NCBI GenBank assembly: GCA_965224755.1
Contig: OZ245061.1
Span: forward strand, 1,736,001-1,800,000
Source: Hellea sp965224755
GTDB taxonomy: Bacteria > Pseudomonadota > Alphaproteobacteria > Caulobacterales > Maricaulaceae
DNA: 64,000 nt
Direction of reading: 5' to 3'
Shown: positions 33,983 through 42,813 of the stretch, in pieces
How positions within the stretch are numbered: position 1 is the first letter of the stretch
Layout: every line of letters begins with the position of its first letter
The notes under the pieces: generated by a model
What the model was told of the DNA's origin: nothing
The model's database searches: none
Seen by the model: the letters and a program-made list of their open reading frames with translations, nothing else
Program-made: the position numbers and the translations under genes

Positions 33983-34744
33983 ATGCTACTTCGGTTTTTA
34001 TTCTCTTTAGCGCTCATATTCGGGGCCGCTTTCTCGGCTCTTGCCCACGATCAGAATTATGATCTCGAAGGCGATTACCTTTATAAATTCACAACTGTGA
34101 GGGCGGATACCGGGGATTTCGAAGACCTGCTAAGCTGGATATCGGAGATGAAAGCTTCTAATTATTTCGCGCAAAGCGGCAGCCATCCGCCTTTCGTCAT
34201 GCGCCATAGTCAAGGCGATCAATGGGATGTGATGATAGTCACGCCGATGGAAAGCTGGGAACGCTATTACGCGGCCAAAACCTCCGAGCCCCGTAAGCGC
34301 GCACAAAAGGATTACGCCGCTAAATTTAAAACCGGCGCATCCATGATTGCCTTTTCCGAAGATGTCTTTGCCTACGGCCCCGACCTCCAAAGCTTTGAAA
34401 CCGCGTTCGAGGATAACGGGCTGTTTCATATTGAAATGTTTGAAGCTGCGGCGGGTAAAACTAAGGCGCTTTATAAACAAAGACAGATGGAAAATGACTA
34501 TCTGTCAATCACAGGGCAAGTCGAAAATATGATCTTTCGCCGCGCGGCAGGCTCCGACGTTGATGTTTTCACCATCGGCTTTCATAAGAATTTCAAAAGC
34601 TTTGCCGCAGACGCTCCCGCCTCGCCAATGGACAAAGAGATCGCCGCCAAAGCCGCAGGCTTTAAAGACCGCGCTGATTTATCTTTCTATCTGCGCTCGC
34701 TACTCTCCGGCCATCACGATACATTTGCGACAAAAGTGAATTGA
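33983..34744 (+). CDS. Hypothetical secreted protein
   Basis: The protein has 253 aa from the ATG at 33983, following AAGGGA; an earlier in-frame start overlaps the upstream gene. A signal peptide ending SALAHD is clear. The mature protein has a region suggestive of a ferredoxin-like alpha/beta barrel (FTTVRADTGDFEDLLSWI, VMIVTPMESWERYY), repeated weakly after residue 130 (HIEMFEAAAGK), so a two-unit dabb/NIPSNAP-like fold is possible. I do not recognise a named family. It sits immediately after the amidohydrolase, with which it is probably cotranscribed. Confidence 0.65.
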   Translation: MLLRFLFSLALIFGAAFSALAHDQNYDLEGDYLYKFTTVRADTGDFEDLLSWISEMKASNYFAQSGSHPPFVMRHSQGDQWDVMIVTPMESWERYYAAKTSEPRKRAQKDYAAKFKTGASMIAFSEDVFAYGPDLQSFETAFEDNGLFHIEMFEAAAGKTKALYKQRQMENDYLSITGQVENMIFRRAAGSDVDVFTIGFHKNFKSFAADAPASPMDKEIAAKAAGFKDRADLSFYLRSLLSGHHDTFATKVN

Positions 34745-34760
34745 GGTAAATCCGTCACAC

Positions 34761-34776
34761 TTGGCATAAAAGTCGC
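34761..34776 (+). promoter_or_regulatory. Weak sigma-54-like -24/-12 candidate
   Basis: TTGGCATA (34761-34768) and TCGC (34773-34776) give GG and GC with the 10-nt spacing of a sigma-54 promoter, but the -12 element departs from TTGC. It lies about 140 nt upstream of the TonB-dependent receptor start. Confidence 0.2.
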
Positions 34777-34860
34777 TTTTCTCCTGAAAATTGCTGGATT
34801 TATCTTGGGCATAGGCCTAGAAAAATAACACATAGAGTCTTTTGCACGGGAAAACCCGGC

Positions 34861-34874
34861 GGATAGATATATCC
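34861..34874. promoter_or_regulatory. Inverted repeat upstream of the TonB receptor gene
   Basis: GGATA-GATA-TATCC (34861-34874) lies about 40 nt before the receptor ATG, within the probable 5' leader. It could be an operator. No riboswitch-like structure is recognised around it. Confidence 0.3.
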
Positions 34875-34913
34875 ATCTGTGCCATTAGGGCAGGCTCGTT
34901 CGGGGAGAATTCC

Positions 34914-37478
34914 ATGAAAACCTTACGTCTTACCCTAGCCGCTGCGCTATGTTGTTCCGTCGCTATTCCGGCCATGACTGCCTTTGCACAAGATGCAAAT
35001 TATGAGGATGAAATCATCGTCATGGCGACCAAACGGGCCACATCTGTGCAAGATGTTCCGATTGCAGTAACGGTCGTCACCCCCGTTCAACTCGAAAATC
35101 AAGGCGTGGCGAGTATTAAAGACCTTGCCAGTGTGGCATCGGGTTTTAACATCCAGTCCTCCCAAACTGAAACCCAAGGAACTTCGATTCGCATTCGCGG
35201 CGTGGGGACAACAGGGAATAATATCGGCCTTGAAAGCTCGGTCGGTGTCTTTATCGACGGTGTTTATCAATCCCGCCCCGGCGTGGCTCTTGGCGAACTC
35301 ACCGATATCGCTTCGTTGGAATTACTGCGCGGCCCGCAAGGCACTTTGTTCGGGCGCAACACTTCTGCCGGCGCGCTGAATATTCACACCAAGAAGCCGA
35401 ATTATGACGGCACAAGCGGATATGCCGATTTTACTTATGGCAATTATAATCTTGTCAACGTCAAAGCCGGCGTGAATTTCACCGCCTCAGATCAACTCGC
35501 ATTTCGTTTCAACGGCGCTTACCGTAAACGCGACGGCTTCCTGACCAGCTCGGTCAATCCGGCTTTTGAAAGCCATAACAAAGACCGCTTCCTGATTAAA
35601 GGCCAAGCTCTATGGGAGCCTTCGGACGCCACCGCTCTGCGCGTGATTGTTGATTATTCCGAAATTGACGAAAATTGCTGCGCCGCCGCGACTCTGGCGG
35701 CCAGCCCGAACCATACGCCGGCCTCTCTCGCCGCCCTATTCCCCGCGTTGGGCTTTGAGGGTAGCCTCGAAGCTCTGACCTTTAATGACCAAGATTGGGC
35801 AAACGGGTCTGACTCCTTCGGCATCTCGGGAGAACTCACCCATAATTTTGCCAATGACATCGAGATGACGCTGATCGGTTCCTACCGTGATTTTAGCTCC
35901 TTTTCGACGCAAAACGACTTTAACGCCAGTAATCAATATTCTGCATCAGGTCCAAATGACGACATTGAGACGATCACGGCTGAACTCCGTTTCCAAGGAG
36001 AGGCTATGGAGGGCCGCCTTGACTGGTTGGTGGGAGGATTCTTTGCCGATGAGACCATCGGGGAGCAATTAAGGCTCACGCTCGGTTCCGACTTTACGAC
36101 GAGTGTCGGCCAAGCTAATTTCGGCAACCCTGCCTTTCTCGGATTTATTTCCGGCGCCGGGTCTCTTGTGCAACAAGCGCTTCTGGCCGGTAATCCGAAC
36201 CCCGTCTTTGCGCCGATATCATCCAACGGCGCTTTTGCACATAACCAGTTTAATCAAGATGCGCAGACACTGTCGTTCTTTACGCATAATATCTTCTCTG
36301 TCACAGACAAGCTCGATTTGACTATCGGCGCGCGTTATAATGACGATAGCAAAGATGGCCGCTTCAACCAGCTAAGCGCCTCAAATGATGCCTGTGTCGC
36401 GGGCCTTACTCTGGCAGGCGGCTTAGGCGCCGGAGGCGCAACAACGGCGGCTGTGGTTGGCGTCCTGCAAGCTAATCTTCCGCCCGCATTGGTAGGCGCG
36501 GTTACGGGCGCCGGTGTTGGCCCGGGAGCATTCTTAAACTGCTTCCCCTTCGCCGCCCCGGTATTAAGCTCTATTCCTGCAACAAACCCCTTTGCTCAAG
36601 GTGCGGGGGCCGCTTTATTACCTCGCGAATTTAACGAGAGTTTCCAAGATGATGAATTCATCTACACCATCAAAGCCGATTATGATATTAGCGATGACCT
36701 CATGTTTTTCGGTGGGTTTAGCCATGGCTATAAAGCTGGCGGTTTCAACCTTGACTCCACAGCCGCCCAAGGCGGCGCGAGTCCCGCCTTTGCCTCAGAA
36801 GAAATCGACAGTTGGGAAGCCGGGTTTAAATCCACGCTTGCTGATGGCCGCGTGCGTTTCAACATGACGGGATTCTGGTCAACTATGGATAATTTCCAAG
36901 TTCTAGAATTTACGGGCACAAAATTCACGACTTTTAATGTCGATGACGTATCATCCAAAGGTGTCGAGACAGAGCTATATGCCCGCCTCTCTGATGATTT
37001 TGATCTTAATATCGGCATTACCTATGCGGACGCCGCTTACGGCGATAATTGTGACCGTAATGGCACGATTGTGCCGGCTCGCACGCTCTGCGGCTTCGCG
37101 CTTACTAATGCGCCGAAACTGACGGCTGTTCTCGGCATGACCTATGACGGAGAGATTGGGGATAGCGGATGGGGCCTTCTGGCCAATGTCAATTTGGCGA
37201 ACTCTGGCCAGCACCGTACATCGACCCAGCCGCAAATTGCGGTTGGCGTTTTAAATCCACTCGATCTTCATGCGGCCGTGACAAAAATCAATGCCCGTAT
37301 CGGTTTCTCTATGCCCAATGACCGGGCCAGTATCGAGTTTTGGGGCCTCAACATCACGGATGAAATCACGCGCGGCATTACCTTTAATACGCCGCTTCAA
37401 GGTAGCGGCGGCGTAGCCCGTTCAGCCTTTCTTGACTCGCCCAGTCAATATGGCGTGACCGTGCGCACGAATTTCTAA
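34914..37478 (+). CDS. TonB-dependent receptor
   Basis: The protein has 854 aa from the ATG at 34914, with GGGGAG upstream and a signal peptide ending TAFAQ. A TonB-box-like DEIIVMA region is followed by a plug domain (about 30-150: ATSVQDVPIAVTVV, IRGVGTTG, FIDGVYQSRPG, LLRGPQGTLFGRNTSAGALNI). The 22-stranded barrel ends in the outer-membrane signature VTVRTNF. It belongs to the large group of marine alphaproteobacterial receptors importing unidentified oligomers, polyols or siderophores. An unusual Gly/Ala/Val-rich loop near residue 500 (GGLGAGGATTAA) is probably extracellular. It ends at a terminator. Confidence 0.95.
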   Translation: MKTLRLTLAAALCCSVAIPAMTAFAQDANYEDEIIVMATKRATSVQDVPIAVTVVTPVQLENQGVASIKDLASVASGFNIQSSQTETQGTSIRIRGVGTTGNNIGLESSVGVFIDGVYQSRPGVALGELTDIASLELLRGPQGTLFGRNTSAGALNIHTKKPNYDGTSGYADFTYGNYNLVNVKAGVNFTASDQLAFRFNGAYRKRDGFLTSSVNPAFESHNKDRFLIKGQALWEPSDATALRVIVDYSEIDENCCAAATLAASPNHTPASLAALFPALGFEGSLEALTFNDQDWANGSDSFGISGELTHNFANDIEMTLIGSYRDFSSFSTQNDFNASNQYSASGPNDDIETITAELRFQGEAMEGRLDWLVGGFFADETIGEQLRLTLGSDFTTSVGQANFGNPAFLGFISGAGSLVQQALLAGNPNPVFAPISSNGAFAHNQFNQDAQTLSFFTHNIFSVTDKLDLTIGARYNDDSKDGRFNQLSASNDACVAGLTLAGGLGAGGATTAAVVGVLQANLPPALVGAVTGAGVGPGAFLNCFPFAAPVLSSIPATNPFAQGAGAALLPREFNESFQDDEFIYTIKADYDISDDLMFFGGFSHGYKAGGFNLDSTAAQGGASPAFASEEIDSWEAGFKSTLADGRVRFNMTGFWSTMDNFQVLEFTGTKFTTFNVDDVSSKGVETELYARLSDDFDLNIGITYADAAYGDNCDRNGTIVPARTLCGFALTNAPKLTAVLGMTYDGEIGDSGWGLLANVNLANSGQHRTSTQPQIAVGVLNPLDLHAAVTKINARIGFSMPNDRASIEFWGLNITDEITRGITFNTPLQGSGGVARSAFLDSPSQYGVTVRTNF

Positions 37479-37499
37479 TCTTGAAATTGATAAACCTTA

Positions 37500-37527
37500 A
37501 AAGGCCGCCTTTTGAGGCGGTCTTTTT
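37500..37527 (+). terminator. Rho-independent terminator after the TonB receptor gene
   Basis: GGCCGCC (37503-37509), loop TTTTGA, GGCGGTC (37516-37522, one G-T pair), followed by TTTTT. It lies about 20 nt after the receptor stop and before the AGCS symporter gene. Confidence 0.85.
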
Positions 37528-37631
37528 ATGCGCCCTCATCTATCCCCATAATTGCCGTGCTTTTACCTTGGCGTGACGGCTTCGAGCCCCTATGGTCGCG
37601 CAAAATAAAACAAAACTCTCATGGGGATATC

Positions 37632-39116
37632 ATGGAAACTTTTAATAGCTTAATGGAAGCCTTCAACGGTTTTGTCTGGGGCCCGCCCATGATGATCCTC
37701 TTATTGGGCGTTGGCGTCTTTCTGACATTTGGCCTGCGGCTGCTCTCGATTATCCGCATTCCCTATGCTTTTAAGCAGCTATTTAAGAAACGCGGCGGCG
37801 ACCAAGCCGAAGGTGATGTCAGTCCCTTTGCCGCTTTGATGACCGCTTTATCCTCAACCGTCGGCACAGGCAATATCGCGGGCGTTGCGGCAGCCATCGC
37901 CATTGGCGGGCCCGGCGCGATTTTCTGGATGTGGATGACCGCCATTGTCGGCACCGCAACAAAATTCTCCGAAGGCGTGCTCGCTGTGCGCTACCGCGAA
38001 GTGGACGCTAACGGCAACCGCGTTGGCGGGCCGATGTATTATATTAAAAACGGATTGGGGCCAAAATGGCTCTGGCTCGCCGGAGCCTTCGCCCTATTTG
38101 GTATAATAGGCGCACTTTCGACAGGCAATGCCGTTCAAGCCAACTCTATCGCCGACGCTTTGCAAAGCACATATGGTTGGGATCCGCGCATTATTGCAGT
38201 TGTCCTCTCCGCCCTTGTAGCGGGCGTTATTTTTGGCGGTATTAAGCGCATCGGCGTGATCGCCTCGGCGCTCGTGCCTTTTATGGCGGTGATCTATATT
38301 TCGGCGGCTCTGATCGTGATCGCATTTAATATCTCGGCTGTTCCGGCGGCCTTTGGCACAATCTTCAAAGGCGCATTCGGGATGCAAAGCGCGGGCGCAG
38401 GTATCTCCATCGGCCTCATGATGCTGGCGATGCAAAAAGGCGTTGCGCGCGGTCTGTTCTCCAACGAGGCGGGCCAAGGCTCCGCGCCGATCGCCCATGC
38501 AGCCGCCCGTAATAATGACCCGGTCAATCAAGGCATCATCGCTATGCTCGGGACGATCATCGACACGCTGATTATTTGCACCATCACCGCTTTGGTGATT
38601 TTGACATCAGGCGTTGTTTCGCCGGATTGCCTAGCCAACCCGGCTATTTTGGATATGCTCGAATCCGGGACAACGCCTATGGGCTGCGAAACAGGCGCGC
38701 CGTTAACAGCGGCAGCTTTTGACGCAACGCTGAAAGGCTTTGGCCAGCATATTGTCGCCATCTGCCTCTCAATATTTGCGTTCACCACGATTATCGGGTG
38801 GAGCTATTATGGCGAACGCTGTACGGCGTTTTTGTTTAAAGAGCGCTCAATTCCAGTGTTTCGTGTCTTCTGGATTTTGGCCGTATTCGCCAGCACCTAT
38901 GCGATGTCATTTGAGACAGGCGACGACAATATGGTCGTCAATACATTCTGGCTGATTGCCGATAGCCTGACGGGCTTGATGGCCGCGCCAAACTTGATCG
39001 CCTTGATACTCCTCGCGCCGGTTGTCTTCAAACTTGCCAAGGAATATTTTGACAAGCAAAAAATTGATGATGACGGCTTGATAGATCAGGACGATATGCC
39101 CTCCGGCACAGACTAG
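37632..39116 (+). CDS. Alanine/glycine:cation symporter family protein (AGCS)
   Basis: The protein has 494 aa from the ATG at 37632; the frame upstream carries a long AT-rich leader without a good start. An integral membrane carrier with about 10-12 TM segments, it shows AGCS (PF01235) hallmarks: ALMTALSSTVGTGNIAGVAAAI, GGPGAIFWMWMTAIVGTATKF, GGPMYYI and SNEAGQGSAPIAHAAA. It couples Na+ (or H+) to uptake of alanine or glycine. It follows the receptor and peptidase cluster and supports amino-acid feeding. It is separated from the receptor by a terminator, so it is transcribed independently. Confidence 0.93.
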   Translation: METFNSLMEAFNGFVWGPPMMILLLGVGVFLTFGLRLLSIIRIPYAFKQLFKKRGGDQAEGDVSPFAALMTALSSTVGTGNIAGVAAAIAIGGPGAIFWMWMTAIVGTATKFSEGVLAVRYREVDANGNRVGGPMYYIKNGLGPKWLWLAGAFALFGIIGALSTGNAVQANSIADALQSTYGWDPRIIAVVLSALVAGVIFGGIKRIGVIASALVPFMAVIYISAALIVIAFNISAVPAAFGTIFKGAFGMQSAGAGISIGLMMLAMQKGVARGLFSNEAGQGSAPIAHAAARNNDPVNQGIIAMLGTIIDTLIICTITALVILTSGVVSPDCLANPAILDMLESGTTPMGCETGAPLTAAAFDATLKGFGQHIVAICLSIFAFTTIIGWSYYGERCTAFLFKERSIPVFRVFWILAVFASTYAMSFETGDDNMVVNTFWLIADSLTGLMAAPNLIALILLAPVVFKLAKEYFDKQKIDDDGLIDQDDMPSGTD

Positions 39117-39126
39117 AGTGCTCTAG

Positions 39127-39639
39127 GTGAAGATACGCCCTGCGGCTTTGCGCGATACCGCCGCCCTTTCCGAATTGGGGGCGGCGACTTTTGCCGGAAC
39201 ATTTCAGAGCCTCTATAAGCGCGAGGATTTGTTTGCCTTCCTCGCGGAGTGGCATTCAGCAGACTATTATACCCAAGCCCTAAATGACCCGGATATCAAT
39301 ATCTGGGTGGTAGAGGACGAAAAGGGCCGCCTTCAAGGCTATTGCAAGGTCGGGCCCAACCATTTGCCATGCGAGCCGCCCTGCCCCTATGCGCTCGAAC
39401 TCTCGCGGCTCTATATGCGTGATACCTGCCAAAGCGGCGGCTGGGGCTCAAAGCTCATGGAGCAAGTCTTCAGCCATGCCAAAGCCCAAGGCATTTCCGA
39501 AATTACGCTAAGCGTCTATTCCGAAAATCTGGCCGGGCAGCGGTTTTATGCCCGCCACGGCTTCACCAAAATCGGAGATTATATGTTCAAAGTCGGGAAG
39601 CACTTTGACCGCGAATATATCTTCCACAAGACGCTATAA
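39127..39639 (+). CDS. GNAT family N-acetyltransferase
   Basis: This 170-aa protein has a GTG start 10 nt after the symporter stop. It begins MKIRPAALRDTAALSELGAATF, with the acetyl-CoA-binding GNAT motif A in RLYMRDTCQSGGWGSKLMEQVF (the usual Q/R-x-x-G-x-G/A segment modified to Q-S-G-G-W-G-S) and motif B in YSENLAGQRFYARHGFTKIGD. It probably acetylates a small amine or a protein N-terminus. It closes a short operon with a terminator directly after the stop. Confidence 0.9.
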   Translation: MKIRPAALRDTAALSELGAATFAGTFQSLYKREDLFAFLAEWHSADYYTQALNDPDINIWVVEDEKGRLQGYCKVGPNHLPCEPPCPYALELSRLYMRDTCQSGGWGSKLMEQVFSHAKAQGISEITLSVYSENLAGQRFYARHGFTKIGDYMFKVGKHFDREYIFHKTL

Positions 39640-39640
39640 A

Positions 39641-39672
39641 AAAACCCGCTTCAATGAGCGGGCTTTATCTTT
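39641..39672. terminator. Bidirectional terminator between convergent genes
   Basis: CCCGCT (39645-39650), loop TCAATG, AGCGGG (39657-39662). An A-run precedes it, so the minus-strand transcript ends in T7 after the hairpin; the plus side has a T-rich tail. It serves the GNAT gene (plus) and the repeat protein gene (minus). Confidence 0.88.
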
Positions 39673-39684
39673 ATTTTCAGAAGC

Positions 39685-40830
39685 TTAGTACCAAGTCTTA
39701 CGCTTGCGCTTAGCTTTATGATGATGGCGGTCATGTGCGTGTTGCCCATGCGAGCTCGTCATATCGCCATATGTTTTTGATGGGTGGGTCTCATGTGAGG
39801 TCGCCCCGCCCTGATAGATTTGGACTGTTCCGCCTGAATTGGCATTGCTTGAACTATAGCTAGACCCTGAACTATATGACGAACCCGATGTGTAGCCGCT
39901 GCTATGGCCGGGCGTGCCGTAAGACGCGCCTGACCGGGTAGAGCCTGTTCCGGGCGCGCACAACACGCGGCGCCATTCATAACGCGCAGGCGCAATCAAT
40001 GTCTTAGTCGCGACATCGGCATATTTTGCCGGCATATGGACTTCGCGCTCGCCGCCCGGGTGGATAACATCTTCAACTCTGACTGTGCGGTATTCAGCCG
40101 AAACAGGGATTTCCTGAACGCCGCCCGGGTCTGAAACGACCTGTTTATGGATGGTCTGATATTTCGCCGGAACTTGGTGGCGCTGCACCTGACCGGGAGA
40201 TGTCATTACTTTGCGGTTAAACTGAACGCTCTGCCCCGGTTCTTCGACAAGGCACCAGATTTCGCAGGTTGCGCCGCATTGCGTGCCGCCTGACGTCCCG
40301 TATTGCGCCTGGCTCGTATAACCTTGGCCATAACGGCCTGCATCGGCTGTGGAGTGGATGGTATAGCCTTGCGCCGCTAACTTGCCCGGATTACCGCGCC
40401 TCCAAATAAGCCTTGGGGCCGAAGTTTGAATGGTTTCGGTAATTGTCGAAAAACTCGGAGGAGAAACGGATAATTTGTCATAGGCCGGACGCACCATCAT
40501 TTGCTCTGATACAGAGCGGTAAGTGGGTTGGCGCACTTGGTAGCGCACGCTGGCTTCCTTTACGAGGACGTTTTCATCACGCGCCGCCAATTGCGGCTGG
40601 CTCACTTCAATATGCGAATAGGCTTGCTCGACAATCACCTGCTCGGAGCTTGTGCTATATTGCGCAGGCACTTCGACGCGGGCATAGCATTCACCAGCAT
40701 TGGGGTTAGCCGGCAGCAAATCCGGCGTATAGCCCGGCATGGCCTGACCGCCGGCAAAGGCTAGCGGGGCTATAGCGGCGCTTATGGCCAATACAGCTAG
40801 CGTCTTGGTCATTATGGATGATTTCGTCAT
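39685..40830 (-). CDS. Secreted repeat protein with PAxY units
   Basis: This 381-aa protein has a signal peptide ending APLAFAG. The mature part repeats a unit of about 22-23 residues, (V)PAxY-x-T-x5-V-(L/V), seven times in two blocks (about 45-140 and 225-295), each block ending in WRR (APRLIWRRG and APARYEWRR). Between the blocks lies TQCGATCEIWCLV with several Cys. The C-terminus is Gly/Ser/Tyr-rich, then His/Lys/Arg-rich (HDRHHHKAKRKRK). Similar PAxY units occur in envelope proteins near OmpA-type genes. The role is probably structural in the periplasm or outer membrane; the function is unknown to me. An AAGGTG ribosome-binding site supports the first ATG. Confidence 0.75.
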   Translation of the reverse strand: MTKSSIMTKTLAVLAISAAIAPLAFAGGQAMPGYTPDLLPANPNAGECYARVEVPAQYSTSSEQVIVEQAYSHIEVSQPQLAARDENVLVKEASVRYQVRQPTYRSVSEQMMVRPAYDKLSVSPPSFSTITETIQTSAPRLIWRRGNPGKLAAQGYTIHSTADAGRYGQGYTSQAQYGTSGGTQCGATCEIWCLVEEPGQSVQFNRKVMTSPGQVQRHQVPAKYQTIHKQVVSDPGGVQEIPVSAEYRTVRVEDVIHPGGEREVHMPAKYADVATKTLIAPARYEWRRVLCAPGTGSTRSGASYGTPGHSSGYTSGSSYSSGSSYSSSNANSGGTVQIYQGGATSHETHPSKTYGDMTSSHGQHAHDRHHHKAKRKRKTWY

Positions 40831-40980
40831 GAGTTTTCACCTTTCCGTTCGCCGCAAAGCGGCTGATTTCATTGCTGCTATCCATTGCAAGATTGATGCA
40901 AACAGATACTCAAGCGCCGATATTGGCGCAGTTTTGGGGGATGTTTCTCCAAAGACGATAGGCCGCCCAAGGATAGTCGC

Positions 40981-41355
40981 CTATTTCGCGAATTTTCGCG
41001 CAACAGCGGCTATCAAAGCTATAGCCAAAGCAGCGCCAACCGTATTGGCTAAGCCGTCCCAGACAGAGGCCGTGCGCCCCAGCGGCATTGCGCCTTGGGC
41101 AAACTCCAAAACCCCGCCCAGAGCTAAACACCCTAGTAGGATAACAGCTTTAGAAAGTTTCGGCCAAGCCAAACAGGTTGCCGCCGCTAAAACCCCGTAA
41201 ACCAGAGCATGAAGCAGTTTATCCAGATGTGGAATTCCGCCGCCCGTTCCGGCAGGCGTTAATGACTGCCAAATGATGAACGGCACATAGAGCCCAACAC
41301 CTATACGAATAGGCAAGCGAAGTGAGGCCGGAAAAAAATGTTCATAAGATGACAT
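40981..41355 (-). CDS. VanZ-like family membrane protein
   Basis: The protein has 124 aa from the ATG at 41355, with a far longer open frame upstream. The VanZ-like pattern is IPHLDKLLHALVYGVLAAATCL, then GCLALGGVLEFAQGAMPLGRTASVWDGLANTVGAALAI. Four hydrophobic segments indicate an integral inner-membrane protein. VanZ relatives give low-level teicoplanin resistance, but most bacterial members have no known role. It lies divergent from the pterin dehydratase gene, across a 245-nt intergenic region holding a large inverted structure. Confidence 0.85.
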   Translation of the reverse strand: MSSYEHFFPASLRLPIRIGVGLYVPFIIWQSLTPAGTGGGIPHLDKLLHALVYGVLAAATCLAWPKLSKAVILLGCLALGGVLEFAQGAMPLGRTASVWDGLANTVGAALAIALIAAVARKFAK

Positions 41356-41435
41356 CGCATTCTCGTTAGACGAAAATTGTGAACAGCTTATGACGGACTC
41401 AAGACTATCTTGGCCGTAAATATTCCCCACAAATA

Positions 41436-41512
41436 CCACATTTCCTCCCAGCCTGCGTCTCGCCTGCAGTCCCCAGCCGCAAACGAGACATAGTTAACGC
41501 GGGCAAATGTGG
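41436..41512. other. Nested inverted-repeat element, candidate structured RNA
   Basis: CCACATTT (41436-41443) pairs with AAATGTGG (41505-41512). GCCTGCG (41451-41457) pairs with CGCGGGC (41498-41504, one G-T pair). TCTCG (41458-41462) pairs with CGAGA (41484-41488) across a 21-nt loop. The whole forms a 77-nt rod with asymmetric bulges in the 245-nt gap between vanZ-like and phhB-like genes, which otherwise contains no gene that I can support. Strand and identity are unknown. Confidence 0.55.
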
Positions 41513-41600
41513 CAGCTTTGGGGCCAACATGTAGATTATCGCTTCACGCGCATCAGTTTCACGCCTAGTGTGACCCAAATATCACTGTTAATGAGAGATT

Positions 41601-41876
41601 ATGATGCAATTATTGAACCCCAAAGAGGTTGCCGAAGATTTAGACGGCTGGACCGGCGGCGATGATTTCATCACCAAAGTGTTCAAATTCGGAGATTTCG
41701 CCGAGGCTTTCGGGTTTATGACGCGCATCGCCATCATTGCCGATAAAATGGATCATCATCCCGAATGGTATAATGTCTATAACCGCGTCGATGTCACCCT
41801 CACCACCCATGATGCAGGCGGGGTGACTGAAAAAGATGTAAAATTAGCAGAAGCCATGGAAAAGGCGGCTGGTTAA
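41601..41876 (+). CDS. 4a-hydroxytetrahydrobiopterin dehydratase
   Basis: This 91-aa protein of the pterin-4-alpha-carbinolamine dehydratase family contains the family motif DKMDHHPEWYNVYNRVDVTLTTHDAGG; the His-His and the later His act as catalytic acid/base. The enzyme regenerates the pterin cofactor of aromatic amino acid hydroxylases and is often paired with phenylalanine hydroxylase (phhA), which is not in the window. Two adjacent ATGs (41601, 41604) are possible starts, with GAGAG just upstream. With the PTPS/PTR1/FolB operon at 51-53 kb it suggests a working pterin pathway. Confidence 0.92.
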   Translation: MMQLLNPKEVAEDLDGWTGGDDFITKVFKFGDFAEAFGFMTRIAIIADKMDHHPEWYNVYNRVDVTLTTHDAGGVTEKDVKLAEAMEKAAG

Positions 41877-41895
41877 ACACGCCCGCAGTGCCTAT

Positions 41896-42813
41896 ATGGC
41901 GCGGACTATGACAGATTCTACACGCATTGACGGCGATGACATCGTCACAACCTTCCAGCTTGACGGACAACCCGTGCGCGGGCGCGCCGTGCATTTAGGC
42001 AGCGCTATCGATAAAGCCATTGGCGGGCGTTATCCTGACCTTGTCGGGCGTTTGCTCGGCGAAGCCATGATGATTGGCGCGATTGTCGCCCAAGCCCTGA
42101 AATTCGATGGCCGCCTCGTTGTGCAATGCCACGGCACCAATGCAGGCGCAGTTTCGCTCTTAATGGCAGATTGCACGACCGACGGCAATGTGCGCGGCTA
42201 TGCCCGATGGGATGTTGAGCAATTGAAAATGATACAGCTAGATAACCGCAACCCCGGCGCAGATGTATTATTGGGCGGCGGCACTTTCGCCATGACCATC
42301 GACCAAGGCCCGGATATGGATCAATATCAAGGCCTATCAGCGATTGAAGGCGCGTCGCTCTCGGCCTGCGCTGAGCATTATTTCCGGCAAAGCGAGCAAA
42401 TCCCGACGCGGATACACCTCGCCTGCGGACAGGTGCAAAAACCCGGAGAGCCGCCAAAATGGCGCGGCGGCGGGATGATGATCCAGAAAATCGCCAATGA
42501 TGACTTTCGCGGCGATACGGATGACGCATGGGACACCGCTAAAGCGCTGTTCACGACGATCACCGACGCCGAGTTGATTGATCCTGATCTAACGCAAAAC
42601 AGTCTGCTCTACCGCCTGTTCCACGAAAACGGCGTGCGCGTTATCGAAACGGCTAGTGTTCAGGCCAAATGTCAATGCTCGCGCAAACGCTTATTAGCCA
42701 CACTAAAGTCTTTTGACAAAACCGCACTGGAAGACATGACAGAAGACGGCATCATCAAAGCCAATTGCGAGTTTTGCGATACCGATTACGTGTTTCCGCT
42801 GGCCGAGCTTTAA
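41896..42813 (+). CDS. hslO: Redox-regulated chaperone Hsp33
   Basis: The protein has 305 aa (ATG 41908 is an alternative start four codons in). The N-terminal domain has the family pattern FQLDGQPVRGRAVHLG, LLGEAMMIGAIVAQALKFDGRLVVQ and LLMADCTTDGNVRGYAR. The C-terminal zinc-binding switch is KCQC...CEFC (four Cys). In reducing conditions zinc is bound; oxidation forms disulphides and activates holdase activity against aggregation. It lies 20 nt after the pterin dehydratase gene and may be cotranscribed. The 3' end overlaps the convergent trkH stop by 4 nt. Confidence 0.95.
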   Translation: MARTMTDSTRIDGDDIVTTFQLDGQPVRGRAVHLGSAIDKAIGGRYPDLVGRLLGEAMMIGAIVAQALKFDGRLVVQCHGTNAGAVSLLMADCTTDGNVRGYARWDVEQLKMIQLDNRNPGADVLLGGGTFAMTIDQGPDMDQYQGLSAIEGASLSACAEHYFRQSEQIPTRIHLACGQVQKPGEPPKWRGGGMMIQKIANDDFRGDTDDAWDTAKALFTTITDAELIDPDLTQNSLLYRLFHENGVRVIETASVQAKCQCSRKRLLATLKSFDKTALEDMTEDGIIKANCEFCDTDYVFPLAEL

